In this document: positions 1-7,641 of the stretch, piece by piece | How positions within the stretch are numbered: position 1 is the first letter of the stretch | Layout: every line of letters begins with the position of its first letter | Assembly: GCA_035525055.1 (NCBI GenBank) | Contig: DATLEZ010000097.1 | Coordinates: forward strand, 1 to 31,972 | Source: DATEEG01 sp035525055 | GTDB lineage: Bacteria; Actinomycetota; Acidimicrobiia; Spongiisociales; ZC4RG35 | DNA: 31,972 bases | Direction: 5' to 3' | The notes under the pieces: model-generated | Databases searched by the model: none | The model's input: only the letters and a program-made list of their open reading frames with translations | Told to the model about the DNA's origin: nothing | Made by a program: the position numbers and the translations under genes

Positions 1-38
1 GTCTGTGGAGGACAGCAATCGATGAGGGATATGACCGA

Positions 39-488
39 GTGTTCGTCGGCAAGGCGTTTCACACAATTGATGAGAAGGGCCGCCTGGTCCTCCCTTCGTC
101 GTTCCGGCGCGTTCTCGAAGGAGACGGCGACCACAAGACCTGCGTACTCACTCGAAGCACGGACGGCTGTCTGATGCTGTTCCGTCCTCCCGACTTTCAG
201 AGGCAAGCCGACGAGCTCATTGCTGCCGCCACCACTCCACTGGGTCGACGCAAATTGAGAACGTTCACGGCCAATGCCGATCACCTCGCCCTCGACAAAG
301 CCGGCCGTCTGATCGTCAACGAGGAACTTCGTCGTTTCGCAGCGATCACTCTCGGCGAAGAGGTGGCGATCGTCGGCATGTATGACAGGGCCGAGATTTG
401 GAACCGCGAGGCCTACCTGGTCACCGCGGCCAAGGGTGATAGCGAATTCCTCGATGTCGAGGAAGAAGGAGAGGACTCTCCCGCTTAG
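39..488 (+). CDS. mraZ: MraZ, transcriptional regulator of the dcw cluster
   Basis: MraZ is a DNA-binding protein of the SpoVT/AbrB (double-wing) fold that usually represses or tunes the dcw operon by binding repeats upstream of itself. The 149-residue product opens with FVGKAFHTIDEKGRLVLPS and has a second matching half near residues 80-95 (DHLALDKAGRLIV), the duplicated swapped-hairpin pattern of the family. The start is a GTG with GAGGG at 24-28, ten bases upstream. It is first in the cluster and followed by rsmH, the standard order. Only 38 bases of upstream DNA are visible, so the expected operator repeats cannot be assessed. The acidic C-terminal tail (DVEEEGEDSPA) is unremarkable. Confidence 0.96.
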   Translation: MFVGKAFHTIDEKGRLVLPSSFRRVLEGDGDHKTCVLTRSTDGCLMLFRPPDFQRQADELIAAATTPLGRRKLRTFTANADHLALDKAGRLIVNEELRRFAAITLGEEVAIVGMYDRAEIWNREAYLVTAAKGDSEFLDVEEEGEDSPA

Positions 489-590
489 TCCTGGATCATC
501 GCCAGCCCCCCGGTTACCAAACGGAAGGCCCCTGACTCCGCCCGCTTCCTTTTGGTGCCAGCGCCCGGGGGGCTGGCCATGACCCAGGAC
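488..590 (+). promoter_or_regulatory. Long imperfect hairpin covering the rsmH start
   Basis: Bases 488-513 and 565-590 are inverted copies that pair at 24 of 26 positions, including an uninterrupted 13-bp GC-rich core (501-513 with 565-577). Inside, 516-527 pairs with 545-556 at 11 of 12 positions, leaving a 17-base loop. The 3' arm holds the G-run at 567-572 and the ATG at 579, the most likely ribosome site and start of rsmH. As RNA this would bury the start. Translational control, an attenuator, or simply a dispersed palindromic element are all possible; function is inference. Confidence 0.6.
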
Positions 591-1520
591 CGGGAGTACC
601 ACCGGCCGGTGATGGCCGACGAAACGGTGGAACTGCTCGGACCGGTTCCGCCGGGAGTGGTGATAGACGCCACTTTCGGTGGAGGGGGTCATTCGAGGAG
701 GTTGTTGGAGGTACTCAGCTCCGACCACCGGGTGCTCGGCATCGATCGAGATCCGGAGGCGGTGGCTCGAGGTTCAAATGAGGGAGGACGGTTGCAGGTG
801 GTCCGCGGAAACTTCGCCAATCTGGCGAGGATCCTGGAGGAAGCGAATGTGACAGCTCCGGTGGGGGTTCTGTTCGACTTCGGCGTTTCCAGTCATCATC
901 TCGACGACCCCGCCCGCGGCTTCTCGTACCGGCACGGGGGCCCTCTCGACATGAGGATGGATCCGACTCAGGGCCTGACGGCCTCCGATCTCGTCAACGG
1001 GCTCGACGTGACCGAACTCAGCGCCCTGATAAAGGAACTTGGCGAAGAGCCGATGGCGTCGCGGATTGCCGGCGCGATTGTCAGGGCCCGCCCTATCTCG
1101 GACACCGCCCGGCTGGCCGAGGTCATCGCGTCGGCAGTGCCGCCGTCGCGGACCCGCGAAACCGGACGCCGGCGCCTCCATCCCGCCCGCCGCACCTTTC
1201 AGGCACTGCGCATCGCCGTCAATTCCGAGTTGGAGGCTGTGGAGCAAGGGGTCGATCAGGCCCTCGAGCTTCTTGCCCCCGAGGGAAGGGTGGTTGCGAT
1301 CTCCTACCACTCGCTCGAGGATCGGATCGTCAAGCGCCGCTTCGCCACGGCCGTCTCCGGTTGCATCTGCCCGCCCGACCTACCGATCTGCGGTTGTGGT
1401 GCCTCCCCGAAGTACCGAAGCCTCACCCGTGGCGCGGTCAAGCCTTCTCAGGATGAAGCTGTCGCTAACCCGCGCGCTCGCTCTGCCCGCCTGCGCGGAT
1501 TGGTGAGGGTGGCGGCATGA
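579..1520 (+). CDS. rsmH: 16S rRNA (cytosine1402-N4)-methyltransferase RsmH
   Basis: RsmH (MraW) uses S-adenosylmethionine to methylate N4 of C1402 in the ribosomal P site. The product has the family opening HRPVMADETVELL, the SAM-binding motif DATFGGGGHS, the block DFGVSSHHLDDPARGFSYR with DMRMD, and the C-terminal AISYHSLEDRIVKRRF. I take the ATG at 579 (313 residues) because the family begins just before HxPVM and a G-run sits seven bases upstream. An in-frame TTG at 552 would add nine residues. The gene ends in a 4-base ATGA overlap with ftsL, so the two are probably translationally coupled. Its start lies in a strong hairpin, described separately. Confidence 0.95.
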   Translation: MTQDREYHRPVMADETVELLGPVPPGVVIDATFGGGGHSRRLLEVLSSDHRVLGIDRDPEAVARGSNEGGRLQVVRGNFANLARILEEANVTAPVGVLFDFGVSSHHLDDPARGFSYRHGGPLDMRMDPTQGLTASDLVNGLDVTELSALIKELGEEPMASRIAGAIVRARPISDTARLAEVIASAVPPSRTRETGRRRLHPARRTFQALRIAVNSELEAVEQGVDQALELLAPEGRVVAISYHSLEDRIVKRRFATAVSGCICPPDLPICGCGASPKYRSLTRGAVKPSQDEAVANPRARSARLRGLVRVAA

Positions 1521-1966
1521 CCGCTCGGGCACTCCGCAACCCCCGGCCGACCCACGGACTGCGGGTCGTCACCGGGCAGCGCAAGAGGCACCAGCCGATA
1601 GCCCCATGGCTGATCTTTTCGTTGGTAGCGGTCGTGGCGTTCATGGGCATGGTTCTGACAAGAACGTCCTTCGACCGCATTGCCATCGAGCTTTCGACGG
1701 TCGAAGCTGAACTGGCGGAGGCCAAGGGCCTCAATCAGCGCCTCCGCCTTCAGATCGCACAACTCGAGAGTCCGGCCCGGGTAGCTCCGGCCGCCCAGGA
1801 GTTGGGAATGGTCTATCCGCTGTCGAGCAACCGCCTCGTGGTCGAGGGAGTGATTGCCGAGACCGTGGCCGACCCGCGCTGGGCCGAGATGAACCGTTTC
1901 GCCGCGCCGCCAGTCGACAGCGGGACCCTGCCGGAGGGATCTGCGACCGAGAGTGTTTATCCATGA
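1517..1966 (+). CDS. ftsL: Cell division protein FtsL-like
   Basis: This is a small bitopic membrane protein of the FtsL/DivIC type that, with FtsQ, regulates the FtsW-FtsI septal synthase. The 149 residues show a basic cytoplasmic N terminus, one membrane segment at about 28-48 (APWLIFSLVAVVAFMGMVL) and a following coiled coil at about 52-84 rich in E, A, L and R. The sequence is poorly conserved in this family, so identity rests on topology and on its place between rsmH and ftsI. The start overlaps the rsmH stop (ATGA). The 65 residues after the coiled coil look unstructured and are longer than in enterobacterial FtsL, but such tails are common in actinobacteria. Confidence 0.85.
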   Translation: MTARALRNPRPTHGLRVVTGQRKRHQPIAPWLIFSLVAVVAFMGMVLTRTSFDRIAIELSTVEAELAEAKGLNQRLRLQIAQLESPARVAPAAQELGMVYPLSSNRLVVEGVIAETVADPRWAEMNRFAAPPVDSGTLPEGSATESVYP

Positions 1967-2043
1967 ACGGCTACCGCGCTGGGGCCGAATCGCCGCGTGC
2001 GGAGTCGCCGCCCGTCGGTTTCGCCTACCGGCGACGGGGCTGA
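1963..2043 (+). other. Possible 26-codon ORF bridging ftsL and ftsI
   Basis: An ATG at 1963 overlaps the ftsL stop as ATGA. It opens a 26-codon frame (MNGYRAGAESPRAESPP, then VGFAYRRRG) whose TGA at 2041-2043 lies one base before the ftsI ATG at 2045. The frame fills the gap exactly. It could be a coupling leader peptide, or the original N terminus of ftsI split off by a one-base indel, since actinobacterial FtsI proteins often have long basic cytoplasmic tails. It may also be chance in GC-rich DNA. Confidence 0.25.
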
Positions 2044-2044
2044 C

Positions 2045-3787
2045 ATGGCCGCCCGCCGCGCGGGCCGGCGTTTAACCACGGCCCACCTCCGGTTGGGGCT
2101 TCTTGGAGTAGGTCTCGCGCTTGCCTGGCTGGGCATGGGAGTGCGCCTCTACCAGGTGCAGGTGGTCCAGGCTCAGGGGTTGGCTGAGGAGGGAACAGAG
2201 CAGCGACAGACCGAGCGCCAGCTCGTTCCACAGAGGGGCAACATCTTCGATCGCAACGGCGACCCGGTCGCCATGACCGTCGAGGCCGTCAGCATCTATG
2301 CCCACCCCCAAGAGCTCGAGGAGCCGGTCTTTGTTGCCCAGCAAGTGGGAGGCCTGCTCGGGCGTGACCCCAACGATCTCCTCGCCGAGCTCCAGTCAGG
2401 GTCGGGCTTCGTCTACCTGAAGCGCCAGGTCGAGCTGGACCTGGCCGAGCAGGTGATGTCTCTCGGGATTCCCGGGATCTATGCCCACGACGAGGCCAAG
2501 CGGGTATATCCGACCGGAACCATCGCAAGCCACGTCGTCGGATTCGTCAACGTCGACGGAGTTGGACTGGAAGGCATCGAGTACGAGTTCGAGGATCAGC
2601 TCCGGGGGGTCCCCGGGGTTGTGACGTTCGAACAAGCCCCGAGTGGCGTTCCAATTCCGTGGGCTCCGTCGGAGTCGTCCCCGGCGATTCCAGGCGATGA
2701 CCTGATAACCACCATCGATCTGCCGATCCAGTACACCGCCGAGCAGGCTTGCCAGGAAGCACTTGTATTGACCAGTGCGACCAGTTGCTGGATCGTCGCC
2801 CTAGAGGTGGAGACTGGTGCTGTCCTCGCCATTGCCGGGGCCCCACAGTTCGACCCGCTCGCGCGGCAAAACTCCGATGGGTCACCTTTTTCAAACTTCG
2901 CCGTGCGGGGTATGTACGAGCCTGGTTCGACCCAAAAGCTCATAACGGTGGCGGCGGCCATCGAAGACGGAGTCGTCGGCCCCGACACGGTGATCGGTGC
3001 GGTGACCGACCAGATCGAACTTCGACCCGGGGCATGCAAGTCGGCCACCGACGAGGTGTTCGGGTGCTATTCCGACTTCGTAGAGCACGAGACCCGTGAC
3101 ATGGCGGTCATAGATGTCTTTCGGGAATCGTCGAACGTAGGGACTATCCGTATCGCCCAGATGATGACGAGAGACCAGATCGCCTCCTACCTCGACCTCT
3201 TTGGGCTGGGGGGCCCGACCGGGCTCGACTATCCCGGCGAGGCATCGGGCCTCATCAACCTCGACCCGTCCTGTCAGACCTGTCCGTTGTCGGCGGCGAT
3301 CGGATACGGCGTGGCGGTGACTTCGCTTCAGATGGCAGCCGCCTATGGCGCCATCGGCAACGACGGGGTCTGGATTCAGCCTCACATCCTCGATTTCAGT
3401 CATGGCCTCAACGGCCGCAACGAGGAGTTCGAGATTGCGAGCCATCAAGTCGTGAGCGAACGGACCGCCTACCTCATGCGCCAACTCCTCTCGCAGGTGG
3501 TCGAGGCCGGGACCGGAATCAGCGCCCAGATCCCGGGCTATGAGGTGGGCGGGAAGACCGGGACGGCTAACAAGCTCGGTGAGGATGGTCGCTACACCGA
3601 TATCACGATGGCGAGCTTCGTCGGCCTGGCTCCCATCGACGATCCCAAGATCGTCGTAGCAGTGGTGGTCGACGGCCCGGCCTACGAATTTCGAACCGGG
3701 GGACTGGCGGCCACTCCCGCTTTCGCTCAGGTCATGGAGCAGGCCCTGCATCGTCTCGGAGTGACTCCCGATGCCAGCTCCGGGTAG
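2045..3787 (+). CDS. ftsI: Septal peptidoglycan transpeptidase FtsI (class B PBP)
   Basis: FtsI crosslinks septal peptidoglycan together with the glycosyltransferase FtsW. From the ATG at 2045 the protein has 580 residues: a basic tail, one membrane anchor at about 14-34, the dimerisation domain beginning at RGNIFDRNGDPVA, and a C-terminal transpeptidase domain. The three catalytic motifs are complete: STQK with nucleophile Ser295, SSN at 362-364, and KTGT at 504-507. There are no PASTA domains at the C terminus. An in-frame GTG at 1997 would add 16 residues, but the ATG has GGGG at 2036-2039 and follows the small bridging frame closely. The stop lies 17 bases inside murE. Confidence 0.95.
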   Translation: MAARRAGRRLTTAHLRLGLLGVGLALAWLGMGVRLYQVQVVQAQGLAEEGTEQRQTERQLVPQRGNIFDRNGDPVAMTVEAVSIYAHPQELEEPVFVAQQVGGLLGRDPNDLLAELQSGSGFVYLKRQVELDLAEQVMSLGIPGIYAHDEAKRVYPTGTIASHVVGFVNVDGVGLEGIEYEFEDQLRGVPGVVTFEQAPSGVPIPWAPSESSPAIPGDDLITTIDLPIQYTAEQACQEALVLTSATSCWIVALEVETGAVLAIAGAPQFDPLARQNSDGSPFSNFAVRGMYEPGSTQKLITVAAAIEDGVVGPDTVIGAVTDQIELRPGACKSATDEVFGCYSDFVEHETRDMAVIDVFRESSNVGTIRIAQMMTRDQIASYLDLFGLGGPTGLDYPGEASGLINLDPSCQTCPLSAAIGYGVAVTSLQMAAAYGAIGNDGVWIQPHILDFSHGLNGRNEEFEIASHQVVSERTAYLMRQLLSQVVEAGTGISAQIPGYEVGGKTGTANKLGEDGRYTDITMASFVGLAPIDDPKIVVAVVVDGPAYEFRTGGLAATPAFAQVMEQALHRLGVTPDASSG

Positions 3788-5252
3788 CACCATGGGGGCT
3801 CTCGCCGACCTGGCCGACGGGCGCTTAACGGGTGATCCCGATGTGGCCGTTTCCGACGTGACCCACGACAGTCGCCAGGTCCAGCCCGGATTCCTGTACG
3901 TGGCGGTCAAGGGTGCCCGCTACGACGGGCACGCATTTGTCAATCAGGCGATCGAGAACCGGGCTGCGGGGCTGTGCGTCTCTTCGATGATTCATCTACC
4001 TGACGCCAAGGGCCTGGTGCCGCTCATCAATGTTGCCGACACGAGGCGGGCGATGCCGATCATCGCTGCCGAGGTGCAGGGGAATCCATCACTTCAGGTC
4101 GACGTGATCGGAATCACCGGGACCAACGGCAAGACCACGGTTGCGTACATGATCGAATCCATCGCCTCCGCCGCCGCCCGAACCTGCGGATTGATCGGCA
4201 CCGTCGTCACCCGCCTCGGCGATCGCGAAATCGTCAATCCGCGCACCACCCCGGAGGCTCCCGACTTCCAACGACTGCTCCGGACGATGGTGGACGGTGA
4301 AGCCGACCTCATCGTCTGTGAAGTCTCGAGCCATGCCCTGGCGCTGGGCCGGGTCGATGCGACCCGCTTTCGGATCGGGGCGTTCACCAATCTGTCCCAG
4401 GATCACCTCGACTTTCACGCCGGGATGGAGAGCTACTTCGAGGCCAAGGCACTACTCATGGAGCGGGCCGAGCGGCGGGTCGTGTGGGTCGACGATCACT
4501 ACGGAGTGATCCTCGCCGGTCGGTACCCCGACGCCCTCCAGGTCGGCTGGGATGCCTTTGTCGGGGCGTCAACGATCAGATCGACGGCTCGGGGCAGCAC
4601 CTTCCGACTTCGAATGGGGACCGAGGAAGCGCACGTCAGGCTACGGCTTCCTGGTCGATTCAATGTCGCCAACGCCCTGGTCGCGGCGGCGGTCGCTCAT
4701 GTCGCAGGATTCTCTTTGGCCGAGATCGTGATCGGGCTGGACCGCCTGCCGGCGGTTCCGGGGCGGTTCGAGGTGGTCTCAGAGGGCCATCCAGTCACAG
4801 TGGTGGTCGACTACGCCCACACCCCCGACGGCGTCAGCACCGTGATCGAGACATCACGCACACTCACCCGGGGTCGCGTCATTGCGGTGCTGGGGGCCGG
4901 CGGCGACCGCGATCGCGGCAAGCGGCCGCAAATGGGCCTGGCGGCATCCTCGGCGGATCTCGTCGTGGTCACCTCCGACAACCCCCGCAGTGAAGATCCC
5001 GCTTCCATCGTCGACCAGGTCGCGGCCGGGGTCGACAACCTGGCCACGATCAAAGTCATTGATCGACGCGATGCCATCAGGGCCGCGCTGGCGGCAGCGA
5101 TTCCCGGCGACCTCGTCTTGATCCTCGGGAAAGGCCACGAGACCGGCCAGGAGATCGGGGGCGTCGCCCATCCGTTCGATGACCGCCAGGTGGCCCGGGA
5201 GGAACTTGCTCTCTTAGGTCACGACCCCGGCCTGGGGGATGAACTCGCATGA
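3771..5252 (+). CDS. murE: UDP-MurNAc-L-Ala-D-Glu:meso-DAP ligase MurE
   Basis: MurE adds the third amino acid to the peptidoglycan stem peptide in the cytoplasm, using ATP. The 493-residue product has the N-terminal VSDVTHDSRQVQPG block, the P-loop GTNGKTT at 117-123, the YFEAKALLM segment carrying the lysine that is usually carbamylated, and DNPR at 403-406. DNPR is the known signature of enzymes selecting meso-diaminopimelate rather than lysine. The ATG at 3771 has GGAG at 3758-3761 and overlaps ftsI; an ATG at 3792 is a weaker alternative. The stop overlaps mraY as ATGA. The gene that normally follows, murF, is absent. Confidence 0.96.
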   Translation: MPAPGSTMGALADLADGRLTGDPDVAVSDVTHDSRQVQPGFLYVAVKGARYDGHAFVNQAIENRAAGLCVSSMIHLPDAKGLVPLINVADTRRAMPIIAAEVQGNPSLQVDVIGITGTNGKTTVAYMIESIASAAARTCGLIGTVVTRLGDREIVNPRTTPEAPDFQRLLRTMVDGEADLIVCEVSSHALALGRVDATRFRIGAFTNLSQDHLDFHAGMESYFEAKALLMERAERRVVWVDDHYGVILAGRYPDALQVGWDAFVGASTIRSTARGSTFRLRMGTEEAHVRLRLPGRFNVANALVAAAVAHVAGFSLAEIVIGLDRLPAVPGRFEVVSEGHPVTVVVDYAHTPDGVSTVIETSRTLTRGRVIAVLGAGGDRDRGKRPQMGLAASSADLVVVTSDNPRSEDPASIVDQVAAGVDNLATIKVIDRRDAIRAALAAAIPGDLVLILGKGHETGQEIGGVAHPFDDRQVAREELALLGHDPGLGDELA

Positions 5253-6310
5253 TTCAACTTCTTATCGCCGCCGCCACCGGGTTGTTGGTCTCGATCTTCG
5301 GGACCCCGATTGCGATCAAATACCTGCGCAATCGCTCGATCGGCCAGTTCATCCAGGCGGAGATAACCGGCCACACCCACAAGCAGGGAACGCCGACCAT
5401 GGGTGGCATCGTCTTCGTCGCCGCAGCCGTCGTCGGATACCTCCTGGCCCACGTCAAGGTCTGGACGCCGTCGGGAGGTTTCAGGATCGAAGTGGTCCCG
5501 TTTGGTTCCGGAGGGCTGCTGGCAGTGCTGGCGCTGGTCGGCATGGCGGTGGTGGGCTTTCTCGACGACTACATCAAGTTCGTGCGCAAGCGCAGCGAGG
5601 GGCTCAACAAGCGCGCCAAGTTCGGGCTCCAACTTCTCATCGCGATCGCTTTTGCCGCAGTCGCACTTTCCAGCGGAACCAACGTCGGCATCAGCACCGA
5701 GCTCTCGTTCGTGCGGCCACTTGGTCTCGACCTCGGGGTGTTCTTCGTGCTGTGGGCTCTCTTCTTGCTGACCGGTGCGGCCAACGGTGTGAATCTCGCC
5801 GACGGCATGGACGGCCTCGCCGCCGGCAGCGCCGCCCTGGTGACTGGCGCCTACACGGTCATCTCTTTCTGGCAGTTCCGCAATCCCACCGTCTACCAAT
5901 CTCTCAATCCACTCGAGTTGGCCACGGTTGCCGCCGCCCTCTTTGGGGCCCTGCTCGGGTTTCTCTGGTGGAACGCGCCTCCGGCTCAGATCTTCATGGG
6001 TGACGTCGGTTCTCAAGCCATCGGTGGACTCCTGGCAGCACTGGCGCTGCTGACCAACACCCACCTGCTGTTTGCGATCCTGGGGGCGGTCTATGTTGCC
6101 GAGACCCTGTCGGTGGTGATCCAGGTAGCCAGCTTCAAGTCTGTTGGGAAACGGGTGTTCCGGATGACGCCGATCCATTTCCACTTCGACCTCGGTGGCT
6201 GGCCGGAGACGACCGTCGTCATCCGTTTCTGGATCCTCACCGGCGTCGCGGTCGCTCTCGGACTCGGATTCTTCTACGCCGACTTTCTCGCGGTGGAAGG
6301 TGTCCTCTGA
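5249..6310 (+). CDS. mraY: Phospho-MurNAc-pentapeptide transferase MraY
   Basis: MraY transfers phospho-MurNAc-pentapeptide to undecaprenyl phosphate, making lipid I at the inner membrane face. The 353 residues form about ten membrane helices and carry the family motifs: GTPTMGGI after the first helix, the aspartate pair in FLDDYIKF, NLADGMDGLAAG, MGDVGSQAIGG, and the terminal MTPIHFHFDLGGWPE histidine motif. Length matches the family. The start overlaps the murE stop as ATGA, with a G-rich site just upstream, and the stop shares one base with the murD start (TGATG), so all three are probably coupled. Confidence 0.97.
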   Translation: MIQLLIAAATGLLVSIFGTPIAIKYLRNRSIGQFIQAEITGHTHKQGTPTMGGIVFVAAAVVGYLLAHVKVWTPSGGFRIEVVPFGSGGLLAVLALVGMAVVGFLDDYIKFVRKRSEGLNKRAKFGLQLLIAIAFAAVALSSGTNVGISTELSFVRPLGLDLGVFFVLWALFLLTGAANGVNLADGMDGLAAGSAALVTGAYTVISFWQFRNPTVYQSLNPLELATVAAALFGALLGFLWWNAPPAQIFMGDVGSQAIGGLLAALALLTNTHLLFAILGAVYVAETLSVVIQVASFKSVGKRVFRMTPIHFHFDLGGWPETTVVIRFWILTGVAVALGLGFFYADFLAVEGVL

Positions 6311-7641
6311 TGAGAATGATGGTTCTCGGCGCCGCAGTCTCGGGGTCGGCGGCCGCTCGCCTCGGAAAGAGACTTGGATACTCCGTGACTGTGTACGACC
6401 AGCGCCCGGGTGCCGGGGCGACCCTGATGGGAGAGGGCATCGGGATGGTCACGGGCCGCTGGGACCCCGATCTCCTTCCTGGCATTGACCTGGTCGTGGT
6501 GAGCCCGGGGGTGCCGCTGCGGGCCGCCCCGATTACCGATGCGATGGAAGCCGGCATCCCGGTCTGGAGCGAGGTCGAGTTCGCCTGGCGCCACCTGTCC
6601 GACCCGACTCCTCGGTCGAATCTCGTGGCGATCACAGGCACTAACGGCAAGACGACCACGACCGAAGCAGTTGCGGCCATGCTCTCCGCTTCCGGGATCT
6701 CGGCCGCAGCCGTCGGCAACATCGGCACACCGCTCTCGGATGTCACCGACGACGACTATCACGCATTGGCGGTGGAGGTCTCGAGCTTTCAACTCGACCT
6801 GACTGAGGCGTTCCATCCACCGACCGCGATTCTTCTCAACATCGCACCAGATCACCTCGATTGGCATCCCAGCTACACGGCCTACGTCGCCGCCAAGGCG
6901 AAGATCATCGCCAACCAGGAGGCGAACGATCTTTTGGTCTTTGACGCCGACGATCCCGGGGTAGCGCCGGTAGCGGCCCGAGCGCCAGGGCGCAGGCACC
7001 CGGTTTCGGGAAGGGAGCGGCCCGCCGGCGGAAGCGGTCCTGCCGCCGGGTCCCTCCACCTCCCCGGAATCAGCGTTCCACTCGATGCCCTGTGGGCCCG
7101 CGACCCGGCTCTGTTGGTCGATCTGACGGCTGCCGCGGTAGCCGCGATCGACCGGGGGGCCCGGCCCGAAGCTGTGGCAGACGTCAGCCGCCGCTTCCGA
7201 CCGGGCTCCCACCGGAGAGAGGTCGTGGCCGAATCGGCCGGGGTCGTGTTCGTCAACGACTCGAAGGCGACCAACCCCCACGCGGCACTCGCGGCCATCG
7301 GATCCTTCCCATCGGTCGTGCTGATCGCCGGTGGCCTCAATAAGGGACTCGACGTCACACCTCTAGCCGCCGCCGCCAACGTCAGGTTCGTGGTCGCGAT
7401 GGGAACGACGGCCGACACGCTGATTGAGGCTGCAGGACCGGGACGCTCCGCCGAGGCTTCGTCGATGGACGAGGCGGTGGCGATCGCCGCGAAAGTTGCC
7501 AGGGCGGGGGACACGGTGCTGCTGGCACCTGGATGTGCCAGCTTCGACATGTTCGACGACTACGCCGCTCGCGGTGACGCCTTCGTGGCCGCGGTTCGGG
7601 GATTCATAACCGACGACAGAACGGTGGGAGGAGCGGCATGA
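6310..7641 (+). CDS. murD: UDP-MurNAc-L-alanine:D-glutamate ligase MurD
   Basis: MurD adds D-glutamate to UDP-MurNAc-L-alanine with ATP hydrolysis. The 443-residue protein opens with a Rossmann-type MVLGAAVSGSAAARLGKRLG, then SPGVP, the P-loop GTNGKTT at 110-116, EVSSFQLD, NIAPDHLDWH and NDSKATNPHAALAAI, and ends with the APGCASFDMFDDYAARGD block. All domains are in the expected order. A Gly/Pro/Arg-rich stretch near residues 220-245 looks like a lineage-specific loop. It overlaps mraY by one base and ftsW by four (ATGA). Confidence 0.96.
   Translation: MRMMVLGAAVSGSAAARLGKRLGYSVTVYDQRPGAGATLMGEGIGMVTGRWDPDLLPGIDLVVVSPGVPLRAAPITDAMEAGIPVWSEVEFAWRHLSDPTPRSNLVAITGTNGKTTTTEAVAAMLSASGISAAAVGNIGTPLSDVTDDDYHALAVEVSSFQLDLTEAFHPPTAILLNIAPDHLDWHPSYTAYVAAKAKIIANQEANDLLVFDADDPGVAPVAARAPGRRHPVSGRERPAGGSGPAAGSLHLPGISVPLDALWARDPALLVDLTAAAVAAIDRGARPEAVADVSRRFRPGSHRREVVAESAGVVFVNDSKATNPHAALAAIGSFPSVVLIAGGLNKGLDVTPLAAAANVRFVVAMGTTADTLIEAAGPGRSAEASSMDEAVAIAAKVARAGDTVLLAPGCASFDMFDDYAARGDAFVAAVRGFITDDRTVGGAA

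Noticed and set aside
1..38. MraZ-binding repeats upstream of mraZ
   Set aside because: Only one weak TGGAG-like match is visible in 38 bases; the expected repeats would lie outside the window.
2891..3910. 339-codon minus-strand frame opposite ftsI and murE
   Set aside because: Shadow of two well-identified genes with no recognisable motif.
5219..6184. 321-codon open frame on the minus strand opposite mraY
   Set aside because: Its composition is a mirror of mraY codons in GC-rich DNA and matches no family; mraY itself is certain.
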